Below, piece by piece: positions 47,022-54,549 of a stretch of 64,000 nucleotides of DNA. Location: the NCBI RefSeq assembly GCF_003046585.1, contig NZ_QAAE01000010.1, positions 62,001 through 126,000 on the forward strand, given 5' to 3'. Each line of letters opens with the position of its first letter. Positions within the stretch are counted from its first letter, which is position 1. The DNA comes from Nitrosomonas aestuarii (GTDB lineage Bacteria > Pseudomonadota > Gammaproteobacteria > Burkholderiales > Nitrosomonadaceae). The notes beneath the pieces were generated by a model. It saw only the letters and a program-made list of their open reading frames with translations, was not told where the DNA came from and did not search any database. The position numbers and the translations under genes were made by a program.

Positions 47022-47885
47022 ATGCAACCTGAAACAATTCAAATTATCGCCGCATATATTGCGTTGGCTGTTCCGGGAACCGTGGCCATTACGAATTTGG
47101 CAAAGATCATCCTTGAGTGGTTGAAGCAAAGACACACTATAAGTTCATCACAGATAAAGCAGAGTCATGAAATTACCAGCCATTATTTGGACCGAGCGCT
47201 TGATCCAAGTGTACCTTTGGCGATTCGCCATCAACTTCTCAGATTCCTTTCAACACCAGACAAAGCCGGCTCTAGATTGCAGAAATGGGCTGAGGGCGAG
47301 CTGGATAGAGTTGGAGGTATAGTCGATGAGACAAATAGGGCTGTCGCAGATGCTGAAGCCGAAATACAGAATGCACGAAATGCTGCAGAGATCGCTAACG
47401 CAGAGAGAAAGCTAGCTGACGCAGTAAGACGACAAAAATCTCTACTAGAGCCGCCAGCGTCACCTCCAGTTACTGCCGCAGCTCTGAAAGCGGGAATGGT
47501 AGACGCAAAGGAATTGAACGGGCTTTCTATGCCAGGAGAAGACTTAACTGGCGCTACTTTCGGCTACAAACAGATGCGGGGCTGTGACTTTTCAAATGGA
47601 ACCTTGATAAAAGCTAGATTCCAAGGATGTGATATGCGGGCTACTATCTTTAGTAATTCAAATTTGGAAAATTCAGTTTTCTTAGAATCAGACCTTAGGG
47701 GCGTAGACTTCTCCGGCGCTAACTTAAAGGGTGCGGATTTTCACAAAGCTCGCTTAGAGGGTGCCATTCTGACTAATGCGGTACTAGATGATGCTGACAT
47801 ACGCGCTACATTTGATAATTCAACCATTTGGCCAGATGCATTTGATCCAGCGAAAAATGGCGCTGTAAACATGGAGCGGCAGTAA
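47022..47885 (+). CDS. Cassette 1: membrane-anchored pentapeptide-repeat protein
   Basis: A 287-residue protein. A TM helix at about 8-27 (IIAAYIALAVPGTVAITNL) is followed by a helical/coiled-coil region (about 90-150, many A/E/R) and then pentapeptide repeats (about 170-275; LTGATFG, FSGANLKGADF, LEGAIL). Such repeats form a right-handed beta-helix and act as docking surfaces. No ribosome site is strong; the start is 25 bases inside the cassette. Function unknown. Confidence 0.7.
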   Translation: MQPETIQIIAAYIALAVPGTVAITNLAKIILEWLKQRHTISSSQIKQSHEITSHYLDRALDPSVPLAIRHQLLRFLSTPDKAGSRLQKWAEGELDRVGGIVDETNRAVADAEAEIQNARNAAEIANAERKLADAVRRQKSLLEPPASPPVTAAALKAGMVDAKELNGLSMPGEDLTGATFGYKQMRGCDFSNGTLIKARFQGCDMRATIFSNSNLENSVFLESDLRGVDFSGANLKGADFHKARLEGAILTNAVLDDADIRATFDNSTIWPDAFDPAKNGAVNMERQ

Positions 47886-47898
47886 TGCGCAGAGCGAC

Positions 47899-48003
47899 TT
47901 CTAACAAACCGATCCTGAGCGACAAAAGTATGTCGTCATGCCTTTTGCAAATATTGCAAAAGCCACGCCAACATACTTTCGCGCCAGATCAGGGGCGTTA
48001 GGA
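47899..48003 (+). repeat. attC site 1
   Basis: R'' CTTCTAAC and R' GTTAGGAG bound a folded site. TCCTGAGCGACAAAAGTATGT pairs with ACATACTTTCGCGCCAGATCAGG, and CTTTTGCAA/TTGCAAAAG forms an inner hairpin. R'' is complementary to the start of cassette 1 (GTTAGAAG at 46996). Confidence 0.85.
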
Positions 48004-48025
48004 GTATAAAGTATGGAGAAAAAAT

Positions 48026-48730
48026 ATGGCTGAACTCGTTGCGGATTGCCCGCGATGTAGAGCAAGTAAAATGACTTTTGATCTTATTGCTGAGCTTCAT
48101 ACTCACAATGAACATAGGTGGCAGCGATGGTATGAGGCTTTTTGTATTTGTAGGCAATGTCTTCATTCAACAATATTCGTTCTTGCACAGGACGAAATTG
48201 AATATGAAGACTGGCTAAGAAATCATAAATTAACTGATCTGAACGTAGCTGTTAACCAAGTATTTAAAGTTAAAGGGCATATCAGTTTAAAAGATAGTGC
48301 GGGTGAGCAGCCCCCAGATCACTTACCAGAAAATATAAAATCCGCTTTCACGGAAGGAGCTGCTTGTATGGCTATAGGTTGTCATAATGCAGCTGCAACT
48401 ATGTTTAGATTGTGTATTGATCTAGCTACACGTTCTATGTTGCCGGAGGGTGAGGTAGACGGTTTAAACCGCCATATCCGAAGGAATCTTGGGCTAAGGT
48501 TACCTTGGTTGTTTGATCAAAAAATCCTTCCTGAGGCACTTAGAGAATTATCTACTTGCATAAAAGACGATGGAAATGATGGTGCTCACGAGGGGTCACT
48601 CAGCGAAGAAGACTCAGCAGACATATTGGATTTTACCTATATTCTGCTTGAACGAATATATACAGAACCTAAACGAGTTGAAATAGCCAGTGCCCGTCGT
48701 ACAGCACGCCGTAGTGCATCAAGCTCCTAA
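48026..48730 (+). CDS. Cassette 2: DUF4145 domain protein with zinc-ribbon-like N-terminus
   Basis: A 234-residue protein. Residues 8-11 (CPRC) and about 42-45 (CRQC) could bind zinc. The rest is a helical DUF4145 domain (AATMFRLCIDLATRSML, LSTCIKDDGNDGAHEG). DUF4145 is often found near restriction or other DNA-related genes but has no defined function. The start lies 28 bases after the cassette boundary. The stop at 48730 runs into attC site 2. Confidence 0.7.
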   Translation: MAELVADCPRCRASKMTFDLIAELHTHNEHRWQRWYEAFCICRQCLHSTIFVLAQDEIEYEDWLRNHKLTDLNVAVNQVFKVKGHISLKDSAGEQPPDHLPENIKSAFTEGAACMAIGCHNAAATMFRLCIDLATRSMLPEGEVDGLNRHIRRNLGLRLPWLFDQKILPEALRELSTCIKDDGNDGAHEGSLSEEDSADILDFTYILLERIYTEPKRVEIASARRTARRSASSS

Positions 48731-48795
48731 CAAAGCAAGCAAGCGGGACAATTGTTACGCTGCGCTTCACATTGCCCCTTCTTGCGGCGTTATAG
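48725..48795 (+). repeat. attC site 2
   Basis: R'' GCTCCTAAC overlaps the DUF4145 stop codon, and R' is GTTATAG at 48789. GCAAGCGGGACAATTGT pairs with ACATTGCCCCTTCTTGC. R'' is the exact complement of the cassette 2 start (GTTAGGAG at 47997). The inner sequence GCTGCGCTTCA recurs in attC site 3. Confidence 0.85.
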
Positions 48796-48816
48796 CTTAA
48801 AGGAGGACTGAGCCGA

Positions 48817-49149
48817 TTGGAAAGTGATGTAGAATTAAGCTGCCACTTTAGATTCCTGTCTTTGTCTGAGTCGCAGGCTGAGCAATTGAAGTCGGTTTGC
48901 AAAGAAGTAGATTTTTGTCGTCACTTTAAAACTCAGAAAGTCACGGCCAGTATTGAACTTTCAGAAGCAGTCATTCCAGCTTTGGTAGAGTTTGTGAAAC
49001 TCAATTCAGTACGGCAAAGTGAAACAGATATATTTATCTCTGTTCTGTCTGAGTATGATAGCCGAATAGTTGATATCCCTGAGTTTATTAATAAGGCAAT
49101 AATTGCTCTAGGCTGCAAATTGGTGTTTTCGTTTACATGTGCAGTTTAA
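48817..49149 (+). CDS. Cassette 3: unrecognised 110-residue protein
   Basis: Starts with TTG; AGGAGG at 48801-48806 lies 10 bases upstream, which decides this start. The product is mixed alpha/beta (HFRFLSLSESQAEQLKSVC; SIELSEAVIPALVEFVKLN) with no TM segment or signal peptide. I do not recognise a family. The stop is immediately followed by the R'' box of attC site 3. Confidence 0.6.
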   Translation: MESDVELSCHFRFLSLSESQAEQLKSVCKEVDFCRHFKTQKVTASIELSEAVIPALVEFVKLNSVRQSETDIFISVLSEYDSRIVDIPEFINKAIIALGCKLVFSFTCAV

Positions 49150-49270
49150 GCTATAACAAGTTGCTCCAGCAGACGTGCAAACCTCCACGGCCTTTTGTGT
49201 CATTCCGCTGCGCTTCATTATTTCACAAAAGTCCGCTCCGGCTTGCACGCTGCTGAGCAAGGCGCTGTGC
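49150..49270 (+). repeat. attC site 3
   Basis: R'' AGCTATAAC is an exact complement of the cassette 3 start (GTTATAGCT). GCTCCAGCAGACGTGCAA pairs with TTGCACGCTGCTGAGC, and CCTTTTGTG with CACAAAAG. The R' box reads GCTGTGC rather than GTTRRRY, the only poor one. Confidence 0.75.
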
Positions 49271-49286
49271 ATCAGTGTAATCGAAG

Positions 49287-49748
49287 ATGATCACTCCCCT
49301 TTTTTTGCTGACTTTCGCGTTTGCTTTGTTTTGTGCCTATATGGCAAGACACGCCTTGGTAAGTTATCGAAGCGCCGATGCGAGTAACCACTGGCCCACA
49401 ACTGAAGGTGTGCTGGTCGATGTTCATTTATGGGGAACGCGTAACATTGATGGCGAGATGATTGATGCTGAGAATCTGAGAGTGGCCTATGAATACGATA
49501 TCGAAGGCATCCGATATTCAGGGAGCGAAGTTGCGTTTTATCACTTACATTATCCCGAAACGGTCGACTTCGCGAAGGCTCATCCTCAGAGTTCAAGTGT
49601 GAGGGTATTCTATAACCCCAAGAACCACGCCGCCTCCGTGCTTATCTCAGGCGCTCATCCGACGAAGCCCTATGGTGAATTGATTTTGGCCTTTTCCGGA
49701 GTATTTATCAGCATTGCAGTGTCGATTGCAGCCTGGATGGGGCTCTAA
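49287..49748 (+). CDS. Cassette 4: DUF3592 membrane protein
   Basis: A 153-residue protein with a hydrophobic N-terminus (about 3-20), a beta-rich domain (VAYEYDIEGIRYSGSEV, VRVFYNPKNHAASVL) and a C-terminal TM helix (about 132-150). This is the DUF3592 layout, function unknown. The ATG is 22 bases inside the cassette, without a clear ribosome site. Confidence 0.75.
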   Translation: MITPLFLLTFAFALFCAYMARHALVSYRSADASNHWPTTEGVLVDVHLWGTRNIDGEMIDAENLRVAYEYDIEGIRYSGSEVAFYHLHYPETVDFAKAHPQSSSVRVFYNPKNHAASVLISGAHPTKPYGELILAFSGVFISIAVSIAAWMGL

Positions 49749-49755
49749 AGTAAAT

Positions 49756-49839
49756 ACATAACACTTTGCAACAACGCACGCTTGCAAGCTGCTTTGCTTT
49801 GCTGCCGCCAACCCTTTCAGCCAGCAAGCACCGTTAGGC
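49756..49839 (+). repeat. attC site 4
   Basis: R'' ACATAAC at 49756 and R' GTTAGGC at 49833. The stem includes GCTTGC/GCAAGC and further pairing of AACGCACGC with the bases before GTTAGG. The match to the start of cassette 4 is only partial. Confidence 0.65.
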
Positions 49840-49866
49840 AAGGCGTAAGCTGCATCAGGAGACCAG

Positions 49867-50246
49867 GTGCGAATTTATAATTTTACAGTTGGGAATGCGT
49901 AGACGAAGAACGATATTAATCGTATATGCAACGTTCCACGGGAATAGCAAAAGGGTAGCTGGAATACTGGTTATACCATTATGAAGAAGCAGACTCGCGG
50001 CATGAAGTGTTTCCAGAAGAAGTTGCCGAACCCAAACAATACATCGAAGGTGGCTACCAGGCACGATCTCAGTTAATATCTATGGGCGCAATCCAACAAG
50101 CACGTAAAGACTGCCTGAAAGTACATGATTTTGAATGCTCATTTTGTCGTATGGATTTTGAATGTGAGTGCGGTGAAATTGATAAGGGTCTTATTCATGT
50201 ACACCATTTGAAGCAGCTAACAAGTAAAATCACGCGGATAGCGTAA
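49867..50246 (+). pseudogene. Cassette 5: decayed HNH endonuclease gene
   Basis: A GTG at 49867 with AGGAGA upstream starts MRIYNFTVGNA, then two in-frame TAG codons interrupt TKNDINRICNVPRE and QKGSWNTGY. A shifted frame then gives EYWLYHYEEADSRHEVFPEE and the conserved HNH part ECSFCRMDFECECGEID, HVHHLKQL. The frame ends inside attC-like sequence right after QL, so the C-terminal catalytic half (the usual PNCHAMIH part) is missing. The family call is from the CxxC and HVHHL pattern. Confidence 0.6.
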
Positions 50247-50274
50247 ACATTGCCGGAGATTTGAAACGTTAGCC
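50215..50274 (+). repeat. attC-like site 5
   Basis: R'' AGCTAAC at 50215 and R' GTTAGCC at 50268 pair as GCTAAC/GTTAGC; the next stretches (AAAATC and GATTT) also pair. It is short, about 60 bases, and weaker than sites 1-3. It sits in the middle of the HNH reading frame. Confidence 0.45.
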
Positions 50275-50329
50275 GCAGCATATTCCGATTGTTTTTGATG
50301 CCAGTGTTTCTCGAAAAGGAGAGTGAAAA

Positions 50330-51118
50330 ATGATACCTGTAAACAGTGATTTTATTTTGGCTGTTGCCCCGCGTTTTTCAGGCGCTAAAGCTGAAGCACA
50401 ATCACGCATTGTGGGTGAGATATCTGCTGTTTTTTCTCCTACACTTGATAGCTACGATATCAATACAAAAAAGCGCATTGCTCACTTTATGGCTCAGGTC
50501 ACGCATGAATGTGCCGGTTTCCGCACTACCGAAGAGTTTGCTTCCGGGGCAGCTTATGAAGGACGCGAAGATCTTGGCAATATTCACGCTGGAGATGGCA
50601 AACGTTATAAAGGCCGCGGTCTGATCCAGCTCACCGGACGCACCAATTATCGAAAAATTGGTGAAATACTTGATTTGCCTCTAGAAGATGACCCGGTGCT
50701 TGCGGCAGAACCTGTTACTTCTCTGAAGATCGCGTGTGAATATTGGAATACTCGAAAAATAAACGCCGCAGCTGATCGGGATGATTTGATAAAGGCTACC
50801 AAACTTGTCAATGGAGGCCTCAACGGCTTAGATGACCGACGCCAGTATCTTCAAAAGGCTAAAACTGCGCTTGCTAACATTGAAGGCATCAGAGTAGCGC
50901 TCAATGAAGGCGGCAATTCCATAGTACTTCGCCGCGGGTCTTTTGGTGATGCAGTCAGAGAATTACAGGAACTACTGATAGCTGAAGGCTTCGACATTTC
51001 AATCGATAATGATTTTGGTCCAGCCACAGAGCTTGCCGTATTGATGTTTCAGAAAAAAAACAATCTTGTCGCTGACGGGATCGTCGGAAGAAATACCTGG
51101 TTATCATTGCGATCATAA
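50330..51118 (+). CDS. GH19 chitinase/endolysin with peptidoglycan-binding domain
   Basis: A 262-residue protein. Residues 1-180 are a glycoside hydrolase 19 (chitinase-like/lysozyme-like) domain with the catalytic Glu region THECAGFRTTEEF and YKGRGLIQLTGRTNY. Residues 200-262 are a peptidoglycan-binding type 1 domain (RRGSFGDAVRELQELL, FGPATELAVLMFQKKNNL). No signal peptide, as in phage endolysins. No holin or other phage genes flank it. AAAAGGAGAG precedes the ATG. It could be the last cassette of the array, but no attC follows it. Confidence 0.85.
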   Translation: MIPVNSDFILAVAPRFSGAKAEAQSRIVGEISAVFSPTLDSYDINTKKRIAHFMAQVTHECAGFRTTEEFASGAAYEGREDLGNIHAGDGKRYKGRGLIQLTGRTNYRKIGEILDLPLEDDPVLAAEPVTSLKIACEYWNTRKINAAADRDDLIKATKLVNGGLNGLDDRRQYLQKAKTALANIEGIRVALNEGGNSIVLRRGSFGDAVRELQELLIAEGFDISIDNDFGPATELAVLMFQKKNNLVADGIVGRNTWLSLRS

Positions 51119-51418
51119 AAACCACAAAAATCGGCAAAGACCTGCATTCAGCGGTTGTGCCAAAAACGCACAACCATAATACAGGATTATCTCTGTTTAA
51201 AAATGAATGCAGCATCATGCCGCCTGTTCTGAATCGAAAAATCGACTATGCGACTTAATCGTGTTTCAGGCACAAAAATGTCAAATGCGCGTGAACCATA
51301 CAAATCAAGTTATGCAACAAGCAAACCAGCCTGACGATCAGTGGCCGACATTCTATCATTTTTCGAAGCCGTTTATTTTGAGAATTGACCTAAACAGAAC
51401 AAGTGTCACTTGATAGTT
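51119..51418. other. Short gap between the endolysin and ubiD
   Basis: About 300 bases between the convergent endolysin and ubiD genes. No gene, terminator or attC was recognised. Confidence 0.4.
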
Positions 51419-52885
51419 TTATAGCAGCCCCAGCTCGTCCCAAATCGCATCAACCTTCTGCTTAATAACTTCATCCATCGCAATCGGTGTTCCCCACTCC
51501 CGGTTCGTTTCTCCCGGCCATTTATTGGTTGCATCAAGTCCCATTTTGCCGCCGAGGCCGGATACCGGACTGGCGAAGTCGAGGTAGTCGATTGGCGTAT
51601 TTTCAACAATGAGCGTATCGCGCGCGGGGTCGACGCGGGTAGTGATGGCCCAGATGACTTCTTTCCAATCGCGGATATTGACGTCATCGTCGGTAACGAT
51701 GATGAATTTGGTGTACATAAACTGGCGCAGAAAGCTCCAGATGCCGAACATGACGCGTTTGCTGTGCCCGGCATATTGTTTCTTCATGCTCACAACCGCC
51801 ATACGGTAGGAACAGCCTTCTGGTGGCAGATAAAAATCGGTGATTTCCGGAAATTGTTTTTGCAGCAGTGGCACGAATACTTCATTTAATGCCACGCCCA
51901 GAATGGCCGGCTCATCAGGCGGCTTGCCAGTATACGTGGAATGATAAATGGGATTACGGCGCATGGTGATGCGCTCGATGGTAAAGACCGGGAAAGTCTC
52001 CTGTTCGTTGTAGTAGCCAGTATGATCGCCGTAGGGACCTTCAAGTGCGGTTTCATCGGGATAAATCGCGCCCTCCAGCACCATTTCAGCACTCGCGGGA
52101 ACCTGCAGATCGTTGCCGATGCATTTGACAACTTCCGTTTTGGAGCCGCGCAATAACCCGGCAAACTGATATTCGCTCAAGGTATCCGGTACCGGCGTCA
52201 CTGCACCCAGAATCGTGGCGGGATCTGCACCAAGGGCAACGGCTATCGGGTAGGGCTTGCCGGGATTGGCCAGGCAAAATTCCCGGAAATCCAGCGCCCC
52301 GCCACGATGTGCGAGCCAGCGCATGATGACTTTGTTAGACGCTATCACCTGCTGACGGTAAATACCCAGGTTTTGACGTGTTTTATTGGGGCCACGGGTA
52401 ACAGTCAAACCCCAGGTTATCAATGGCGCAACATCACCGGGCCAACAGGTTTGAATCGGTATTTTTCCCAGATCGATATCATCACCTTCCCAGACGATTT
52501 CCTGGCATGGCGCGCTGCTCAATACCTTCGGCGCCATATTCAAAACCTGTTTCAATACCGGCAGTTTATCCCAGGCGTCTTTCAGGCCTTTCGGCGGATC
52601 GGGTTCTTTCAGATAGGCCAGCAGTTTGCCGACTTCGCGCAACGCTTCCACCGACTCCTGCCCCATGCCCATAGCGACACGTTTGGGCGTGCCGAACAAA
52701 TTACCGAGCACCGGTATGTTGTGGCCTTTCGGATTTTCAAACAGAACTGCCGGACCTTCGGCCTTCAGGATACGATCACATATTTCAGTCATTTCCAGCG
52801 CCGGATCAATTTCCGTTTGGATACGTTTGAGTTCTCCCAACGTTTCCAACTGTGCAATAAAATCCCGCAGATCCTTATATTTCAT
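51419..52885 (-). CDS. ubiD: 4-hydroxy-3-polyprenylbenzoate decarboxylase UbiD
   Basis: A 488-residue prenylated-flavin decarboxylase of ubiquinone synthesis. It has the usual N-terminus [14 protein letters not shown] and [28 protein letters not shown] and the metal/flavin region [14 protein letters not shown]. It removes the carboxyl group from prenylated 4-hydroxybenzoate. The start at 52885 is preferred over an upstream start at 52957 that overlaps ubiA. It is 11 bases downstream of ubiA. Confidence 0.95.
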   Translation of the reverse strand: MKYKDLRDFIAQLETLGELKRIQTEIDPALEMTEICDRILKAEGPAVLFENPKGHNIPVLGNLFGTPKRVAMGMGQESVEALREVGKLLAYLKEPDPPKGLKDAWDKLPVLKQVLNMAPKVLSSAPCQEIVWEGDDIDLGKIPIQTCWPGDVAPLITWGLTVTRGPNKTRQNLGIYRQQVIASNKVIMRWLAHRGGALDFREFCLANPGKPYPIAVALGADPATILGAVTPVPDTLSEYQFAGLLRGSKTEVVKCIGNDLQVPASAEMVLEGAIYPDETALEGPYGDHTGYYNEQETFPVFTIERITMRRNPIYHSTYTGKPPDEPAILGVALNEVFVPLLQKQFPEITDFYLPPEGCSYRMAVVSMKKQYAGHSKRVMFGIWSFLRQFMYTKFIIVTDDDVNIRDWKEVIWAITTRVDPARDTLIVENTPIDYLDFASPVSGLGGKMGLDATNKWPGETNREWGTPIAMDEVIKQKVDAIWDELGLL

Positions 52886-52896
52886 CAATCTGTTTC

Positions 52897-53784
52897 CTAG
52901 TTCTGTTGCAACAGGAAATCGAGCGCAATACCGGCAAACACCACCAAGCCTACCCAATTGTTATGCAAAAATGCCTTGAAACAAAGCGTCCGGTCACGGT
53001 TCCGGATCAAGATATATTGATACCCCATAAGACCGACAGCCGCTATCAGTCCAACATAGTAAACCATGCCCATCGCCTGCAGCTGTCCGATATAAAGCAT
53101 AAATGCGATGAAAAGCACATGGCATACCATGACGCCCGTCACATCAAAGCGTCCGAATGTAATAGCGGATGTCTTGATACCGATTTTCAGATCATCCGGT
53201 TTGTCGACGATGGCATACGCTGTGTCATATGCAATAACCCAGAACAGATTGGCCAGCATCAGTATCCAGACAATCGATGGTAATGAATCAGTCTGTGCAG
53301 CGAATGCCATTGGAATCCCAAAACTGAATGCAATACCCAGATAAGCCTGCGGCATGGCAAAAAAACGTTTGGTAAACGGATACGATGCCGCCAGAAACAA
53401 CGCGGGTACCGATAACAGAATGGTCAACAGATTCAATGGCAGAATCAGTAAAAAAGCAACCAGACTGAGTCCGGCAGCAAGCAGCAATGCTTCCCTGGAA
53501 CTGACTTGTCCGGCAGCCATTGGCCGGTTTTTGGTTCGCTCTACATGCGGATCGATTTTGCGGTCGGCAAAGTCATTGATCACGCAACCGGCCGAACGCA
53601 TCAGAACGGTGCCCATCAAAAAAATAACCAGAATATGCCCATCGGGAAAACCCTGCGCAGCAAACCATAATCCCCACAGCATCGGCCACAACAACAGCAA
53701 AATACCGATAGGCTTATCCAGCCGCATTAATCGCGCGTAAATAGCAAGCCGGCTTGTTTGATTCGCTTGATCTGAAACACTCAC
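52897..53784 (-). CDS. ubiA: 4-hydroxybenzoate polyprenyltransferase UbiA
   Basis: A 295-residue membrane prenyltransferase with about eight TM segments. The first aspartate motif is [19 protein letters not shown]; the second is [13 protein letters not shown]. It attaches the polyprenyl chain to 4-hydroxybenzoate. The GTG at 53784 overlaps the ubiC stop as GTGA, which sets the start; a longer frame to 53871 is not needed. Neighbours ubiC and ubiD act just before and after it in the pathway. Confidence 0.94.
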   Translation of the reverse strand: MSVSDQANQTSRLAIYARLMRLDKPIGILLLLWPMLWGLWFAAQGFPDGHILVIFLMGTVLMRSAGCVINDFADRKIDPHVERTKNRPMAAGQVSSREALLLAAGLSLVAFLLILPLNLLTILLSVPALFLAASYPFTKRFFAMPQAYLGIAFSFGIPMAFAAQTDSLPSIVWILMLANLFWVIAYDTAYAIVDKPDDLKIGIKTSAITFGRFDVTGVMVCHVLFIAFMLYIGQLQAMGMVYYVGLIAAVGLMGYQYILIRNRDRTLCFKAFLHNNWVGLVVFAGIALDFLLQQN

Positions 53785-54323
53785 AATGGTAAATCCAGAA
53801 TATCGGGTAGAAAAACCTCGGTCACCAGAATAGACTGACCTTGCAGCGTAAACAGCGACCGCCTTGCCCATAGATTGGGCGGAATGGTTGTTAATCGTAT
53901 TATAGCCCGTTCATACAAAAAATGACCGCCACCGACTTTCTTAAATTCGAGAGGCGTACGTTTTATTTTGGGGTTAGTAAACAACATACTGCCTAGCGAA
54001 CGATTGCCCAGACCGCTTAAACTGCGCCATACGCCTCTTAAACCCTTGCGAGGCACGACCGAATGTGCAAACACAACCGGTCTATCGCAACAATAGAGAT
54101 AAACCTCTCGCACCAACGCCAGTTCATCCTGCCGCAGTTTCATTTTAATTGATTCATCACCATATACTTTGGTAAGTGACTGGAAAACCGGCTCGACATA
54201 AAACTGGTCGCAACGCTCCTGAATACGGCGTGTCAGTGAACCGCGATCCTGCAGCCATTGACGGATTTCGGGAGAAATAGCACTTAAGGTCGTATGCCAT
54301 GCTTGAGGATGCGCCCTATTCAT
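53781..54323 (-). CDS. ubiC: Chorismate pyruvate-lyase UbiC
   Basis: A 180-residue enzyme making 4-hydroxybenzoate and pyruvate from chorismate, the entry to ubiquinone synthesis. Features include WLQDRGSLTRRIQERC and YCCDRPVVFAHSVVPR, and the C-terminal RRSLFTLQGQSILVTEVFLPD. The Glu (VTEVFLP) and Arg residues match the active site. It is first in the ubiC-ubiA-ubiD unit. Confidence 0.93.
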   Translation of the reverse strand: MNRAHPQAWHTTLSAISPEIRQWLQDRGSLTRRIQERCDQFYVEPVFQSLTKVYGDESIKMKLRQDELALVREVYLYCCDRPVVFAHSVVPRKGLRGVWRSLSGLGNRSLGSMLFTNPKIKRTPLEFKKVGGGHFLYERAIIRLTTIPPNLWARRSLFTLQGQSILVTEVFLPDILDLPL

Positions 54324-54549
54324 TTTAAAAAATTAAGTTTCCGCATAGTGGGGAAACTGATTCCGGACAAGACAATGTCATTTAAAAAACCGCCCAACCG
54401 ATACACGCACCGGCCTTTGATAAAAGCTCGCATTATACAATAGTCTACAAATCAAAATTTGCAAAAGCTATTGGCGTTATTCGCATCCGGTAAAAATCAA
54501 GATGTGGTAAAGCTGGTTTCCATTTACTCAGATGCAGCTTACTTGATGA

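Larger units (their letters stand above)
46996..50274 (+). mobile_element. Integron gene-cassette array without an integrase (CALIN type)
   Basis: Five consecutive units begin at a G^TT point and, except for a fourth copy with GCTGTGC, show GTTRRRY-like boxes. They are separated by attC-like sites at 47899, 48725, 49150, 49756 and 50215. Each of the first four ORFs starts 22-28 bases after its cassette boundary and ends at or just before the next attC, all on the plus strand, as in integron arrays. No tyrosine integrase is found in the window. By current naming this is a cluster of attC sites lacking an integrase, unless intI lies outside. Confidence 0.8.

Noticed and set aside
49175..49387. 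A 70-residue open frame across attC site 3 and the start of the DUF3592 gene
   Set aside because: It begins inside the attC site, overlaps the better-supported DUF3592 gene in another frame and has no ribosome site.
46996..50274. A CRISPR array or tandem repeat as the explanation for the regular spacing
   Set aside because: The repeated units differ in length and sequence and share only end boxes and foldback structure, and full ORFs lie between them.
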